NCBI RefSeq assembly: GCF_002101675.1
Contig: NZ_LQOY01000019.1
Location: 55,894 to 119,893 of the forward strand
Length of the DNA: 64,000 bases
Origin: Mycobacterium gordonae
GTDB lineage: Bacteria > Actinomycetota > Actinomycetes > Mycobacteriales > Mycobacteriaceae
Direction of reading: 5' to 3'
Shown here: in pieces, positions 45,923 to 56,143 of the stretch
Position numbering within the stretch: position 1 is the stretch's first letter
Layout: every line of letters begins with the position of its first letter
Translations under genes and position numbers: made by a program
Notes under the pieces: generated by a model
Database searches by the model: none
What the model was told of the DNA's origin: nothing
What the model saw: the letters and a program-made list of their open reading frames with translations, nothing else

Positions 45923-46387
45923 ATGACTTTGACGAAGGAGTTGACCACCATCCGGGACGTTTCGGCGTCCCGCCAGGCCGTGTGGGACGTCATCGCCAAC
46001 GGCTGGACGTACACGCAGTGGGTGGTCGGAAACAGCCGGACTCGTGCCGTCGACGCGAACTGGCCGGAGCCGGGTTCGACCATCAAGCATTCGGTCGGGG
46101 TGTGGCCCCTGGTGATCAATGACAAGACGGAGGTCGAAAGCTGTACTCCGGGTGAGGAACTGGTGCTGAAGGCGCGCGTCGGGCTGCTCGGTGCCGCGCG
46201 AATCACGCTGCGGCTCAGCGATATGCCGGACGGGTGCCGGATCGAGATGATCGAGGTGCCGGTCAACGGGCCGGCCAGCCTGCTGCCCAACCGGATGGCG
46301 CTGGCGGCGGTCTACCCGCGCAATCGTGAGTGCCTGTGGCGCCTCGGGGCCCTGGCCGAACGCCTCAAGCCGAGTCAGGTCAAGTAG
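45923..46387 (+). CDS. SRPBCC (START-like) family protein
   Basis: The 154-aa protein with helix-grip fold begins ELTTIRDVSASRQAVWDVIANGWTYTQWVVGNS and continues with alternating strands (EPGSTIKHSVGVWPLVINDKTEVESC). These proteins form a hydrophobic cavity for lipids, polyketides or aromatic ligands. The ligand is unknown. GGAAGGA lies about 8 nt before ATG 45923. The stop is 2 nt before the GTG of the FAD oxidoreductase gene, so the two are almost certainly one operon and probably act on the same hydrophobic compound. Confidence 0.85.
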   Translation: MTLTKELTTIRDVSASRQAVWDVIANGWTYTQWVVGNSRTRAVDANWPEPGSTIKHSVGVWPLVINDKTEVESCTPGEELVLKARVGLLGAARITLRLSDMPDGCRIEMIEVPVNGPASLLPNRMALAAVYPRNRECLWRLGALAERLKPSQVK

Positions 46388-46389
46388 CC

Positions 46390-47985
46390 GTGGCTGCGTC
46401 CGACACAGTCGACGCGGTCGTTATCGGAGCCGGACACCACGGGCTGGTCGCCGCGTCGATGCTGGCCGACGCCGGGTGGGATGTGCTGGTGCTGGAAGCT
46501 CAGCAGGAGCCCGGCGGCGCTGTGCGCAGTGCCGAGTTGACGCCGGGCTACATCACCGATCTGTTCAGCTCCTTCTATCCGATGACGGTGGCCTCACCGG
46601 CCATCGCTGCCCTGCACCTGGAAGACCACGGGCTGCGGTGGTCGCATGCACCCGCGGTGGTGGGTCACCCGCTCAACGGCGCGGATGAGGACCCGCCGGT
46701 CATCTACCACGACCCGGCCCGCACCGCGGCGGAATTCGCGCGGCGGCAGCCCGCGGACGGCGACAACTGGCACCGGGCGGTGGAGTTGTGGGACAAGATC
46801 AAGGCTCCGCTGATGAAGGCGTTGCTGGCGCCTTTTCCGCCGATGCTGCCGCTGGCCCAACTGCTGGCCAAGGTGGGTACCGCCGAGGCGATTCGACTGG
46901 CCAATCTGCTTGTCCAACCGGCCAATACGATGGCCGATCGGCTCTTCGACGGCGAGGCGCCGAAGACCATGTTGCTGGGCAACGCGTTGCACGCCGACAT
47001 TCCGCTGGATGCACCCGGCAGCGGCGTGATGGGCTTCCTGATGTGCATGCTCGCCCAGGACACCGGTTGGCCGGTGCCCGTCGGCGGTTCGGGTCAGCTC
47101 ACCGCGGCCCTGGTGAGTCGCGCGACATCGGCCGGCGCCCGAATCGAATACGGGCAGAACGTGTCTCGCATTCAGGTGCGCGGCGGCCGGGCGGTCGGGG
47201 TGAACACCGACGGCGGGCGCGCGGTCACCGCCCGGCGGGCGGTCATCGCTGACGTGACGGCGCCCCAGTTGTTCTGCGACATGCTGCCCGCCGATGCGCT
47301 GCCGAGTTCCCTGCTCGACGATCTGCGGCACTACGTGTGGGATCCGCCGGTGGTGAAGGTCAATTACGCACTGGACGGGCTGGTTCCGTGGCGGGCGAAG
47401 ACCTTGCACGGCGTCGGCACGGTTCACCTGGGCGCCGACGGGCATGGACTGGTCCGCTGGATGGCTGACATCAACACTCGGGTGGTGCCGCAGCGTCCGT
47501 TCATGCTGCTGGGTCAGACCACCACCGCCGATCCCACCAGATCGCCCGAGGGCACCGAAAGTGTTTGGGCCTATACGCATTTGCCGCGCAACGTCTACGA
47601 CGACGACTCGGCAGAGCAGCTGGCCAAGGCCATGGACGACGTCATCGAGGACCATGCGCCGGGCTTCGGGGCCCGGGTCCGGCACCGGTTCGTGCAGCGC
47701 CCCTCCGACCTGGAGGCAAGTGACGCGAACCTGCACATGGGTGCGCTCAACGGCGGCAGCGCGCAGTTGCAACAGATGCTGATCTTCCGTCCCGCACCCG
47801 GCATGGGGCGGCCCGAAACCCCGGTCGAACGCCTCTATCTGGGCAGTGCGTCGGCGACGCCCGGCGGCTCGGTGCACGGCGCCTGCGGCCGCAACGCGGC
47901 CAACGCGGCGCTGGCGGCCGACGGGTGGAGCGGGTGGCCGAGGCGCCAGGCCAATCGGGTCGTGCGGTCGTTGCTGACGACCTGA
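46390..47985 (+). CDS. FAD-dependent oxidoreductase, phytoene-desaturase-like
   Basis: The 531-aa protein starts with an FAD-binding Rossmann motif (DAVVIGAGHHGLVAASMLADAGWDVLVLEA) and the second block QEPGGAVRSAELTPGY, and ends with GGSVHGACGRNAANAAL, the FAD-contact signature of the CrtI/phytoene dehydrogenase-like superfamily (COG1233). It probably oxidises or isomerises a hydrophobic polyene or steroid-like substrate, but it is not near carotenoid genes, so that name should not be taken literally. GTG 46390 follows the SRPBCC stop by 2 nt. The pair lies between ephD and pepB, which are adjacent in H37Rv as I recall. Confidence 0.88.
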   Translation: MAASDTVDAVVIGAGHHGLVAASMLADAGWDVLVLEAQQEPGGAVRSAELTPGYITDLFSSFYPMTVASPAIAALHLEDHGLRWSHAPAVVGHPLNGADEDPPVIYHDPARTAAEFARRQPADGDNWHRAVELWDKIKAPLMKALLAPFPPMLPLAQLLAKVGTAEAIRLANLLVQPANTMADRLFDGEAPKTMLLGNALHADIPLDAPGSGVMGFLMCMLAQDTGWPVPVGGSGQLTAALVSRATSAGARIEYGQNVSRIQVRGGRAVGVNTDGGRAVTARRAVIADVTAPQLFCDMLPADALPSSLLDDLRHYVWDPPVVKVNYALDGLVPWRAKTLHGVGTVHLGADGHGLVRWMADINTRVVPQRPFMLLGQTTTADPTRSPEGTESVWAYTHLPRNVYDDDSAEQLAKAMDDVIEDHAPGFGARVRHRFVQRPSDLEASDANLHMGALNGGSAQLQQMLIFRPAPGMGRPETPVERLYLGSASATPGGSVHGACGRNAANAALAADGWSGWPRRQANRVVRSLLTT

Positions 47986-47997
47986 CGCGGCCTGGGC

Positions 47998-49548
47998 CTA
48001 CCCGTTGTTGACGATGTCTTCGAGAACCGCGAACATGGTGCGCGTCGGCACGCCGGTGGCGCCCTTCGGCGTGCATCCCCACGGGCTGCCGGTGTTGTAG
48101 GCAGGACCGGCAACATCGATGTGCGCCCACTGCACCGACTCGGCGACGAACTCCCGAAGGAACACTCCGGCCACCAGCATGCCGGCGAACCGCTGCCCGC
48201 TGACATTGGACAGGTCGGCCACCGTCGACTTCAGGTCGTCCTTGAGTTCGTCGGGCAGCGGCATTGGCCAACCGTTCTCACCGACTCGCTGCGAGATCGC
48301 GGCGACGCGGTCGCGGAACTCCTCGCTGCCCATCACGCCGGGGATGCGGGCACCGAGCGCCACCGTCTGCGCGCCGGTCAGGGTCGACGTCTCGATGAGA
48401 TAGTCCGGGTTGTCCTCGCAGGCCCGCACGATGGCGTCAGCCAGGATGAGCCGGCCCTCGGCATCGGTGTTCTGCACCTCGACGGTGATCCCGCCGTACT
48501 GGGTCAGCACGTCACCGGGCCGTTGCGCGGTGCCGGAGGGCATGTTTTCGGCCATCGGCACCGTGGCGATCACGTCGATCGGCAGCTGCAGTTGCGCGGC
48601 GAGCGTCACCGTCGCGATCACTGCGGCCGCGCCGCCCATGTCGGAGGTCATGTAGTGCATGGACGCGGCCGGCTTGATCGAGATACCGCCGGTGTCGAAG
48701 GTGACGCCTTTGCCGACCAGGGCAACTTTCTTCACCCGCTTCGGGTTCTTGGCCAGCCGCGACCCGCGGTGGATCAGTCGCACCAGCCGGGGCAGTCGCG
48801 AGGAACCCTGGCCCACTCCCAGCAGGCCGCCGTAGCCTGCCTTCTTCAGCGCCTTTTCGTCGAGCACCTCGACTTCCAGACCCACTGATTCTCCCAAAGT
48901 CTTTGCACGAGAAGCGAATTCAGCAGGAAAGAGGTGGCTGGGCGGAGTATTGACGAAATCGCGCGCGGTGGCCACGGCGGTGGCGACGGCCGCGCCGTGC
49001 GCGCTCTGCTTCTTGGCGTCCCGACCGGCGGACAGCACGGTGATCTTGCGCAGCCCGGCGTCTTTGGGCGCGGTCTTGGCGCTGCGAAAGGCGCTGAATC
49101 GGTAACTGCCCAGGATCAGACCCTCGACCGCGGCTTCGCAGATTCCCTCACCGGGCAGCTCGGACAGCGTGGTGATCACGGCCTCGGCGGTGCCCAGCGA
49201 GCGAGCCGCGGCACCGGCCGCGCGGCGCACGACATCGGTCGGCCACTTCTCGCGTGGCTTGCCCAGGCCGACCGTGAGCACGCTGGCCACCGGCAGCGAC
49301 GACACCACCAGTCGGTGCACCTGCTCGGCCCCGCCCGTGGCGCCGAGCGCCTGGAGGCCGGCCTCGATCTCGGCCACCGCCTCGGCGGGTAACAGCGCAG
49401 TGCCCGCGGCGACGGTGGCGCCCGGTTCGTCCTTGTCGCCAGTTGAGACGACCGGCACCAGCAGGACCGAGGAACCTACGCCCCGCTTGGGCAGGGATGT
49501 CGCGACGTTGACGGTGGGAGCCTGGTAGCCCGAAGAGGTGGTGGTCAC
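47998..49548 (-). CDS. pepB: Leucyl aminopeptidase, M17 family
   Basis: This cytoplasmic two-metal exopeptidase removes N-terminal residues from peptides. The 516-aa protein has a C-terminal catalytic domain with metal and active-site blocks [33 protein letters not shown] and the M17 signature NTDAEGRL (within [17 protein letters not shown]), plus a macro-like N-terminal domain. It matches Rv2213 (about 515 aa). GTG 49548 gives [11 protein letters not shown], the conserved N-terminus; the frame is open to 49725, but the extra part is not conserved. It is convergent with the FAD oxidoreductase (12 bp). Confidence 0.95.
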   Translation of the reverse strand: MTTTSSGYQAPTVNVATSLPKRGVGSSVLLVPVVSTGDKDEPGATVAAGTALLPAEAVAEIEAGLQALGATGGAEQVHRLVVSSLPVASVLTVGLGKPREKWPTDVVRRAAGAAARSLGTAEAVITTLSELPGEGICEAAVEGLILGSYRFSAFRSAKTAPKDAGLRKITVLSAGRDAKKQSAHGAAVATAVATARDFVNTPPSHLFPAEFASRAKTLGESVGLEVEVLDEKALKKAGYGGLLGVGQGSSRLPRLVRLIHRGSRLAKNPKRVKKVALVGKGVTFDTGGISIKPAASMHYMTSDMGGAAAVIATVTLAAQLQLPIDVIATVPMAENMPSGTAQRPGDVLTQYGGITVEVQNTDAEGRLILADAIVRACEDNPDYLIETSTLTGAQTVALGARIPGVMGSEEFRDRVAAISQRVGENGWPMPLPDELKDDLKSTVADLSNVSGQRFAGMLVAGVFLREFVAESVQWAHIDVAGPAYNTGSPWGCTPKGATGVPTRTMFAVLEDIVNNG

Positions 49549-49579
49549 GGCGAACAACCCTATCGGGCCACGATCAGGG

Positions 49580-50698
49580 CTACCTACCGCAGCGGGGGAC
49601 AACCTGGCCGGTATCGCCGCCCGCCTGAAGTTCGAAAGCCGGTACGGGGTCGTCAAAACCCTTGAGCTGCAACGGCCCAAACGGCTGCGCGGGCCGGTCC
49701 GGCAACTGCTCGTGCAGCGCCGCATCCATCAGAATCTGGCCCGGCGACGCGACGGCCACCAGACGTGCGGCCAGATTGACGGCGTTGCCGAAATAATCGC
49801 CGTTGATCGCCAGCACCGTGCCGTAGGCAAGGCCGGCGCGCACTTGCAGCCCCTCCTCGCGCGCCTGGGGATGTTCGACGAGATCGACGGCGGCCTGGAC
49901 CAACTGCTCGGGAGCCGCGCTCACCCACATCACTTCGTCCCCGATGAACTTGACCACCCGCCCGCCGTCGGCGTGGACGACGTCGGACACCGCACCGGCG
50001 AACTCGTTGAGCAATTCCGAGAGCTGGGCGGGGGTGAGCGCCTGAGTGAGCGCGGTGAAACCCGACAGGTCGGCAAAACCGATGCCGCAGACCACACTCG
50101 ACGACGCGTCGCGGATGACGCCCTCGAAGTGGGTGCGCGCGCTGGTCAGGTGGTGGCGGTGCACGATGTCGATCAACGCCCCGATGCGCGGAACGAACTC
50201 GGCGACCGCACGGTAGGCCTGAGCGGTGGCGAACTCGTCGTTGGTGTGCGTCATCTGGATATCCGGCGTACCGGTGCGGATCAGTGTCGACTCAGCCTCG
50301 GCGAGCCGGGCCATCGCCGCGCCGAGGACCCGTAACAGGCCCAGCGCGCCGTCTTCGCCGACCACCGCCTTCAACGCCACCCAGGTGGCCAGGGCGTCGA
50401 CGTCGGCCTGGCTCAGCGCCGGAACGTCGGGACCGGCGAACGTCAGGCCCAGCAGCCCCCACGCGTGGGCGACCTGCTCGGCGGTCAACCCGAGGTGCTC
50501 GGCGGCGGCCGCCACCGTGTAGGTCGGGGGACCCGACCACTGCAGCACGTCGCCGGCCAGCCCGAACAACCGGCCACGGCGTTCGGCCTCCACCATCTGG
50601 TCCAAGGTGAAGCCGAGGTCGTCCAGGTACTTGATCAGGTCGGCGCGCTCGCGCGGGTGGGCGATCCCGGCGGCTTCCATCGCATCCCAATCGAACAC
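49580..50698 (-). CDS. Class III adenylyl cyclase with N-terminal regulatory domain (Rv2212-like)
   Basis: The 372-aa protein carries an N-terminal helical module (residues 1-195) and a C-terminal class III cyclase domain (203-340). All catalytic residues are present: metal ligands Asp210 (FADLSGF) and Asp254 (KFIGDEV), base-binding Lys250 and Asp301, and transition-state Asn308 and Arg312 (NAVNLAAR). It should convert ATP to cAMP. The M. tuberculosis homologue Rv2212 was reported to respond to fatty acids through its N-terminal domain, so lipid sensing is possible here. It uses a GTG start and is divergent from gcvT, with 44 bp between start codons. Confidence 0.94.
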   Translation of the reverse strand: MFDWDAMEAAGIAHPRERADLIKYLDDLGFTLDQMVEAERRGRLFGLAGDVLQWSGPPTYTVAAAAEHLGLTAEQVAHAWGLLGLTFAGPDVPALSQADVDALATWVALKAVVGEDGALGLLRVLGAAMARLAEAESTLIRTGTPDIQMTHTNDEFATAQAYRAVAEFVPRIGALIDIVHRHHLTSARTHFEGVIRDASSSVVCGIGFADLSGFTALTQALTPAQLSELLNEFAGAVSDVVHADGGRVVKFIGDEVMWVSAAPEQLVQAAVDLVEHPQAREEGLQVRAGLAYGTVLAINGDYFGNAVNLAARLVAVASPGQILMDAALHEQLPDRPAQPFGPLQLKGFDDPVPAFELQAGGDTGQVVPRCGR

Positions 50699-50729
50699 CT
50701 GCCTAAGTGTGCCAGCAGCGGCACTGGTT

Positions 50730-50735
50730 TAGGGT
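50730..50735 (+). promoter_or_regulatory. Probable -10 box, leaderless gcvT transcript
   Basis: TAGGGT ends 7 nt before GTG 50743, with no ribosome site in between. This supports GTG 50743 as the true start over an in-frame upstream start at 50707. Confidence 0.5.
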
Positions 50736-50742
50736 GACGCCC

Positions 50743-51846
50743 GTGACCGATGCGCCGGAGCTGCTCAAGGGACCATTGGAAGACCGCCACCGCGAGCTCG
50801 GTGCGAGTTTCGCCGAATTCGGTGGCTGGCTGATGCCGGTGTCATACGCCGGCACCGTCGGCGAGCACAACGCCACCCGCACCGCCGTCGGGCTGTTCGA
50901 CGTGAGCCACCTGGGCAAGGCCCTGGTGGCCGGCCCGGGCGCGGCGCAGTTCGTGAACTCCGCGCTCACCAACGACCTGCGCCGCATCGGCCCCGGCAAG
51001 GCGCAATACACGTTGTGCTGCACCGAATCCGGCGGCGTCATCGATGATCTGATCGCCTACTACGTCGACGACGACGAGATCTTCCTGGTGCCCAACGCGG
51101 CCAACACCGCGGCGGTGGTGCAGGCGCTGCAGACAGCCGCACCGGCCGACGTGTCCATCACCAACCTGCATCGCGAATACGCGGTGCTCGCCGTGCAGGG
51201 TCCCCGCTCCACGGAGGTGCTCACCGCGCTCGGGCTGCCGACCGACATGGACTACATGGGCTACGCGGATGCAACGTATTCGGGTGTGCCGGTGCGGGTC
51301 TGCCGTACCGGCTATACCGGCGAGCACGGCTATGAACTGCTGCCGACGTGGGATTCCGCGGGGGTGGTGTTCGACGCCCTGGTGGCCGCGGTCGCCGACG
51401 CCGGCGGTCAGCCCGCCGGTCTGGGCGCGCGTGACACCCTGCGCACCGAAATGGGCTACCCGCTGCACGGGCACGAACTGTCGCTGGACATTTCGCCGCT
51501 GCAGGCTCGCTGTGGCTGGGCGATCGGCTGGAAGAAAGAGGCTTTCTTCGGCCGGGACGCGCTGCTGGCCGAAAAGGAAGCCGGACCGCGTCGGCTGTTG
51601 CGTGGACTGCGCACCACCGGCCGCGGGGTGCTGCGGGCCGGGCTGACGGTGCTCGACGCAGACAGGCCCGTCGGCACCACCACATCGGGCACCTTCTCGC
51701 CGACCCTGCAGTTGGGCATCGCGCTGGCGCTGATCGACTCCGACGCCGGGGTGCAGGACGGCCAGCAAATCACCGTCGACGTTCGCGGCCGCGCGGTGCA
51801 GTGCGAAGTGGTACGTCCGCCGTTCGTCGAGCTGAAAACGCGCTAG
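50743..51846 (+). CDS. gcvT: Glycine cleavage system T protein (aminomethyltransferase)
   Basis: GcvT releases ammonia from the aminomethyl-lipoyl H protein and passes the one-carbon unit to tetrahydrofolate. The 367-aa protein has the expected folate-binding blocks: [67 protein letters not shown] and the C-terminal [18 protein letters not shown]. It matches Rv2211c apart from a shorter N-terminus because of the start chosen. The other glycine-cleavage genes are not in the window. ilvE follows 53 bp later on the same strand with its own promoter. Confidence 0.94.
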   Translation: MTDAPELLKGPLEDRHRELGASFAEFGGWLMPVSYAGTVGEHNATRTAVGLFDVSHLGKALVAGPGAAQFVNSALTNDLRRIGPGKAQYTLCCTESGGVIDDLIAYYVDDDEIFLVPNAANTAAVVQALQTAAPADVSITNLHREYAVLAVQGPRSTEVLTALGLPTDMDYMGYADATYSGVPVRVCRTGYTGEHGYELLPTWDSAGVVFDALVAAVADAGGQPAGLGARDTLRTEMGYPLHGHELSLDISPLQARCGWAIGWKKEAFFGRDALLAEKEAGPRRLLRGLRTTGRGVLRAGLTVLDADRPVGTTTSGTFSPTLQLGIALALIDSDAGVQDGQQITVDVRGRAVQCEVVRPPFVELKTR

Positions 51847-51884
51847 CTACCCATGCGCGTGGCAAAAACCCGTTCGCGCAAGGT

Positions 51885-51890
51885 TATAGA
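51885..51890 (+). promoter_or_regulatory. Probable -10 box, leaderless ilvE transcript
   Basis: TATAGA ends 9 nt before ATG 51900 and there is no Shine-Dalgarno sequence. The transcript would begin at or very near the start codon, independent of gcvT. Confidence 0.5.
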
Positions 51891-51899
51891 ATCAGCCCC

Positions 51900-53006
51900 A
51901 TGACCAGCGGCCCCCTCGAGTTCACGGTTTCGCGCGCGGCAAACCCCGCCACCGAGGCCGAGCGGGTAGCGATCCTGGAAGACCCCGGTTTTGGCAGGTA
52001 CCACACCGACCACATGGTTTCCATCGATTACGTCGAGGGGCGGGGGTGGCACAACGCTCGCGTCCTCGGGTACGGCCCGATTGAGCTGGACCCGTCGGCC
52101 ATCGTGCTGCACTACGCGCAGGAAGTGTTCGAGGGTCTCAAGGCCTATCGCTGGGCCGACGGCTCGGTCGTCGCGTTCCGGGCCGACGCCAACGCCGCCC
52201 GGATGCGCTCGTCGGCGCGACGGCTGGCCATGCCGGAGTTGCCCGACGAGCTGTTCCTCGAGTCGTTACGCCAGCTCATCGCCGTGGACAACCAGTGGGT
52301 GCCGAAGGCCGGCGGGGAAGAGGCACTTTATCTGCGGCCCTTCATGATCGCCACCGAGCCCGGCCTGGGCGTGCGGCCGGCGAAGGAGTACCGCTACCTG
52401 CTGTTCGGCTCGCCGGCCGGCGCGTATTTCAAGGGCGGCGTCAGCCCCGTCACGGTCTGGGTGTCGACGGAGTACGTCCGGGCCAGCCCGGGCGGCACCG
52501 GAGCGGCCAAGTTCGGTGGCAACTACGCCGCCTCGCTGCTGGCGCAGGCGCAAGCCGCCGAACACGGCTGCGATCAGGTGGTGTGGCTGGACGGAGTGGA
52601 ACGCCGCTACGTCGAAGAGATGGGTGGGATGAACCTGTTCTTCGTGCTCGGCAGCGGCGGCTCGGCGCGGCTGGTCACGCCCGAGCTGTCCGGTTCCTTG
52701 CTGCCGGGGATCACCCGAGACTCGTTGCTGCAGTTGGCCCTTGACGCCGGTTTCGCGGTCGAGGAACGCAAGATCGACATCGAGGAGTGGGAGAAGAAGG
52801 CCGCCTCCGGTGAGATCACCGAGGTGTTCGCCTGCGGCACCGCGGCCGTCATCACCCCGGTCTCGCGGGTCAAATTCGGCGACGGCGAGTTCAGCATCGC
52901 CGACGGGAAATCCGGCGAGGTCACCATGGCCTTGCGGGACACGCTGACCGGGATACAGCGTGGCACCTTCGCCGACACGCACGGGTGGATGTCCCGGCTG
53001 GGCTAG
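51900..53006 (+). CDS. ilvE: Branched-chain amino acid aminotransferase
   Basis: IlvE is a PLP enzyme interconverting valine, leucine and isoleucine with their 2-oxo acids. The 368-aa protein has the PLP lysine Lys204 in [46 protein letters not shown] and [14 protein letters not shown], at the same length and lysine number as M. tuberculosis IlvE (Rv2210c). 2-oxoisovalerate made from valine is also the substrate of PanB. ATG 51900 gives the conserved [10 protein letters not shown] start. The membrane gene Rv2209, which follows in H37Rv, is missing here; cobS starts its convergent end 27 bp downstream. Confidence 0.97.
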   Translation: MTSGPLEFTVSRAANPATEAERVAILEDPGFGRYHTDHMVSIDYVEGRGWHNARVLGYGPIELDPSAIVLHYAQEVFEGLKAYRWADGSVVAFRADANAARMRSSARRLAMPELPDELFLESLRQLIAVDNQWVPKAGGEEALYLRPFMIATEPGLGVRPAKEYRYLLFGSPAGAYFKGGVSPVTVWVSTEYVRASPGGTGAAKFGGNYAASLLAQAQAAEHGCDQVVWLDGVERRYVEEMGGMNLFFVLGSGGSARLVTPELSGSLLPGITRDSLLQLALDAGFAVEERKIDIEEWEKKAASGEITEVFACGTAAVITPVSRVKFGDGEFSIADGKSGEVTMALRDTLTGIQRGTFADTHGWMSRLG

Positions 53007-53033
53007 TCCAGCCCGCCCAGCCTCACCGGTCCG

Positions 53034-53771
53034 TCACGGGGCCGTCAGCCCCGCCAGCAGCACCGCGCACACCGTCGTCGTCACTTCGATCGTGGCGCCC
53101 AGTACATCGCCGGTAATGCCGCCGAATCGGCGCACGCAATGCCTGACCAGGGCCGCCCCGCAGCACACCGCCACCGTCACAGCCACCGGTCCCTGCCAGG
53201 GCCGCGTACCGACCAGTGCCGAGCCGGCCAGCAGCACAGCCAGCCACGCCGTCACCGCCAGCGCCGGCTGGCTGGCCGCGACTTGCACGCCCAACTTGCT
53301 GCCGTCGGCCGCCGGCACCGACCGCCGGCCGGCCAGCACTGCGCTGACCCGCCCCGCGAAGACGGCCAGGATGATGGCCGGCGCACTCAGCGCCGGGAAC
53401 GCGGCGCTCTGTAACCCGATCACCAGCACGACGGCCGCCACCCCGAACGGTCCGGAGGAACCGTCGCGCATCACCGCCAGCGCCCGCTGCGGCGGTCCGT
53501 AGCAGCCCAGGCCGTCGGCCGTGTCGGCCACCCCGTCGATGTGCAGGCCGCGGGTGGCCATAATCAGCGTCGTCACCGCGAGTAATCCCGGCAACGGGGC
53601 GCCGTGGCCGAACGCCGCCGCGGCGCCCCACGTCACGGCCGCGGCAAGCGCGCCGAGCGCGGCACCGACCACCGGCAGTGCGGTCAGCGCGCCGCGACCC
53701 ATCGGACCGGCCGAGCCGCCGACCGGTAGCACCGTGCCGAACGCGAAAGCGGTTGCCAGCGAACGGATCAC
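53034..53771 (-). CDS. cobS: Adenosylcobinamide-GDP ribazoletransferase (cobalamin synthase)
   Basis: CobS joins adenosylcobinamide-GDP and alpha-ribazole in the membrane, the last assembly step of cobalamin. The 245-aa protein is highly hydrophobic with six or seven predicted helices. It has the acidic signature [19 protein letters not shown] and [12 protein letters not shown], which bind metal and substrate. The start overlaps the cobT stop by 4 bp. With CobT (makes alpha-ribazole phosphate) and CobU (makes the GDP-activated cobinamide), both just upstream, it completes the nucleotide-loop pathway. Confidence 0.95.
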   Translation of the reverse strand: MIRSLATAFAFGTVLPVGGSAGPMGRGALTALPVVGAALGALAAAVTWGAAAAFGHGAPLPGLLAVTTLIMATRGLHIDGVADTADGLGCYGPPQRALAVMRDGSSGPFGVAAVVLVIGLQSAAFPALSAPAIILAVFAGRVSAVLAGRRSVPAADGSKLGVQVAASQPALAVTAWLAVLLAGSALVGTRPWQGPVAVTVAVCCGAALVRHCVRRFGGITGDVLGATIEVTTTVCAVLLAGLTAP

Positions 53772-54835
53772 GTGCCCGGCGGGATGATCGCGCCCGATAC
53801 CCCCGCCTCAGCGAACGTCGACATGGCGGACAGGGTGGCCACCGCGGCGCGCAGCACCGTCAATGCCACCGCGGCGCCGGTGCCCTCGCCCAGTCGCATG
53901 CGCAGGTCCACGATCGGCTCCAACTCGAGGGCCGACAGCGCCAGCGTGTGGCCGGGCTCGGTGGACCGATGGCCGGCCTGCCACCACTGCCGCGCGCCCG
54001 GTGCCAGCCGTTCGGCGACCAGGGCCGCGGCCGTCACCGCCATGCCGTCCAGCAACACCGGCGTGCGCCGGACCGCGGCCTGCCCCAGGAACCCGGCCAT
54101 CGCCGCGAAGTCCGCACCGCCGCAGCAGCGCAGCAGCGCCACCGGGTCCCCGGCGATCGGGTGCGCCCGATACAGGGCATCGCGCACCGCGGCCGTCTTG
54201 CGTGACCAGGCGGCGTCGTCGACGCCGGTACCGAAACCGATTACCGCGACCGGTTCGGTGGTGGTCAGCGCCGCCACCAGAACCGCGGCCGGGGTGGTGT
54301 TGCCGATGCCCATGTCACCGGCGATGAGCAGGTCGGCTCCCGCGTCCACCTCGTCGTCGGCGATCTGTTGACCGGCCACGATCGCCCGCGCGTTCTCCTC
54401 GTCGGACAGTGCGTCTTCGACGGCGATGTCGCCGCTGGCGCGACGAATCTTGTCGCTGAACTTGTCGGAAGCCGCGATGAGATGCTCGTCGCAGTCAACC
54501 GCCACGTCGACCACCCGCACTGTCACGCCCGCCACCTCGGCAAGGGCGTTGATCGCCGCGCCACCGGCCGCGATGTTGGCGACCATCTGCCGCGTCACCT
54601 CCGGCGGATACGCCGAAACGCCGGAGCGTGCCACACCGTGGTCACCGGCGAAGACAACCACCCGCGCCCGCTCGAACTGCCGCGGCGGACACTGCCCCTG
54701 ACAGGCCGCGACCCACACCGACAGATCCTCCAGCCGGCCCAGCGCACCGCGCGGCTTGGTCAGGGTGTCCTGGCGGGCACGGGCGGCGGCTTGCGCGTCC
54801 GGGTCGGGCGGCGACACCGGGGCGAACCCGATCAT
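53768..54835 (-). CDS. cobT: Nicotinate-nucleotide:dimethylbenzimidazole phosphoribosyltransferase
   Basis: CobT makes alpha-ribazole phosphate from dimethylbenzimidazole and nicotinate mononucleotide. The 355-aa protein has typical blocks: [79 protein letters not shown] and [17 protein letters not shown]. It matches Rv2207 (about 361 aa). Both ends overlap neighbours by 4 bp (cobU upstream, cobS downstream), so the three genes are translated as a coupled unit. Confidence 0.95.
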   Translation of the reverse strand: MIGFAPVSPPDPDAQAAARARQDTLTKPRGALGRLEDLSVWVAACQGQCPPRQFERARVVVFAGDHGVARSGVSAYPPEVTRQMVANIAAGGAAINALAEVAGVTVRVVDVAVDCDEHLIAASDKFSDKIRRASGDIAVEDALSDEENARAIVAGQQIADDEVDAGADLLIAGDMGIGNTTPAAVLVAALTTTEPVAVIGFGTGVDDAAWSRKTAAVRDALYRAHPIAGDPVALLRCCGGADFAAMAGFLGQAAVRRTPVLLDGMAVTAAALVAERLAPGARQWWQAGHRSTEPGHTLALSALELEPIVDLRMRLGEGTGAAVALTVLRAAVATLSAMSTFAEAGVSGAIIPPGT

Positions 54836-55365
54836 GCCGGCGCCTTGATCGTCAGCGGCTGGCCGGCCACCACCAGCACCACTCGCTCACACAGCACGGC
54901 CATCCGCTGGTTGAGGCTGCCCAGTTCGTCGGCGAAGCGGCGTCCGGATGCGGAAGCGGGCACCACGGTCAGCCCGACCTCGGGACTGACCAGTACCAGC
55001 GTCGATCCGTACGCGCCAACGGCGTCCAGTAGCTGCTCGACCGGCTCGTCCACCGAGCCGCCGTCCCATCCGTTATGGCGGTCCAGTGCGCCGGTCAGCC
55101 AGGTGCCCATGTCGTCGACCAGGGTCGGAACCGCGGGAGGCCGCCGCAGCACGCCGGTAACGTCGTCGGTTTCCTCCGTCGTCCAATGTGCGGGGCGGCG
55201 GGTGCGATGAGAGGCGATGCGGGCTGACCAGTCCGGATCGGAGCCGTTGAGTGCCCCGGCAGCCAGATAACGGACCGGTTGATCTGGTGGCAGTGCGTTT
55301 ACGATTGCGTCCTCCGCCCACCGAGACTTGCCCGACCTGATGCCGCCAAGTACCAGCGTGCGCAC
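54832..55365 (-). CDS. cobU: Adenosylcobinamide kinase / adenosylcobinamide-phosphate guanylyltransferase
   Basis: CobU phosphorylates adenosylcobinamide and then attaches GMP. The 177-aa protein has P-loop GGIRSGKS (residues 7-14), a second block [24 protein letters not shown], and [27 protein letters not shown] near the C-terminus. The residue expected to carry the GMP intermediate (His in the enteric enzyme) would fall near IASHRTRRP. Length is normal. In H37Rv cobU (Rv0254c) lies far away, whereas here it is coupled directly to cobT by a 4-bp overlap. Confidence 0.94.
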   Translation of the reverse strand: MRTLVLGGIRSGKSRWAEDAIVNALPPDQPVRYLAAGALNGSDPDWSARIASHRTRRPAHWTTEETDDVTGVLRRPPAVPTLVDDMGTWLTGALDRHNGWDGGSVDEPVEQLLDAVGAYGSTLVLVSPEVGLTVVPASASGRRFADELGSLNQRMAVLCERVVLVVAGQPLTIKAPA

Positions 55366-55379
55366 GTCAGATCAACTGG

Positions 55380-56054
55380 TCATTCGACATGGGCGCCGCG
55401 CTCGACCTGCGGTCGGGGTGCCCGCATGCGACGCATCTGGGAGGCCCGGCCCGCGGCGTAAATGCCCAGTTTCCAATGACTTTCGGTGTTTTTCGGGAAT
55501 TTCTCGTCCACCAGCCTGCCCACTTTGCGGCCCAGGATGATGCCGTCGATCGTCATCAGCGCCATCAGGGCCAGCATGATCGGGGACATGTAGAACTGCA
55601 GTTGCGGCAACGCGAACATAAACGCGAGCAACGCCAGGGCCGACGGCATGAACAGCCCCAGCACGTTGCGGCGGGCGTCCACCACGTCGCGCACGTAACG
55701 GCGGACCGGACCCTGGTCGCGCGGCAGCAGATAGCCCTCTTCGCCGGCCATCATCCGTTCGCGGCGCTCCGTCATCCGGGCCCGGCTGGCCGTGCGGTCG
55801 GCGCGGCGTTCCTCGCGGCTGAGCTTCGGTCCGGCCATTGACTTGCGTCGGGCCCGTGCCTCGGCGGCCGTCATCGGCGCCGGGGCGACCGGACCCTTAC
55901 GGCCCCGGGCTTCGTTGCGCTTGGGAGTCGGACGGCCCTTGGGGCCGGTCCGCGCCCCACGAGCCGCCGCCTCCGCCGCCGCCGAACCCTGCTCCGGCGC
56001 GGCGGCTGCGTCGTCACCCTCGTCTTGACCCTTGTTGCGGCCCAGCAGCTTCAC
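55380..56054 (-). CDS. DUF3043 membrane protein (Rv2206-like)
   Basis: The 224-aa protein has a long charged N-terminal half ([41 protein letters not shown]), typical of DUF3043, then two membrane helices (about 140-158 and 163-182: [38 protein letters not shown]) and a C-terminal cytoplasmic segment [12 protein letters not shown]. Function is unknown. It lies 14 nt upstream of cobU on the same strand and may head that operon. It matches Rv2206 in place and length. Confidence 0.92.
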   Translation of the reverse strand: MKLLGRNKGQDEGDDAAAAPEQGSAAAEAAARGARTGPKGRPTPKRNEARGRKGPVAPAPMTAAEARARRKSMAGPKLSREERRADRTASRARMTERRERMMAGEEGYLLPRDQGPVRRYVRDVVDARRNVLGLFMPSALALLAFMFALPQLQFYMSPIMLALMALMTIDGIILGRKVGRLVDEKFPKNTESHWKLGIYAAGRASQMRRMRAPRPQVERGAHVE

Positions 56055-56143
56055 AGTCGTCAGGTTACTTCGCTTGTGTGAGCCTGCTTAATTGCGGCTG
56101 TATTGCCCACGGCGAACTGCGTGTCCACCTACGCTGGCCTGTG

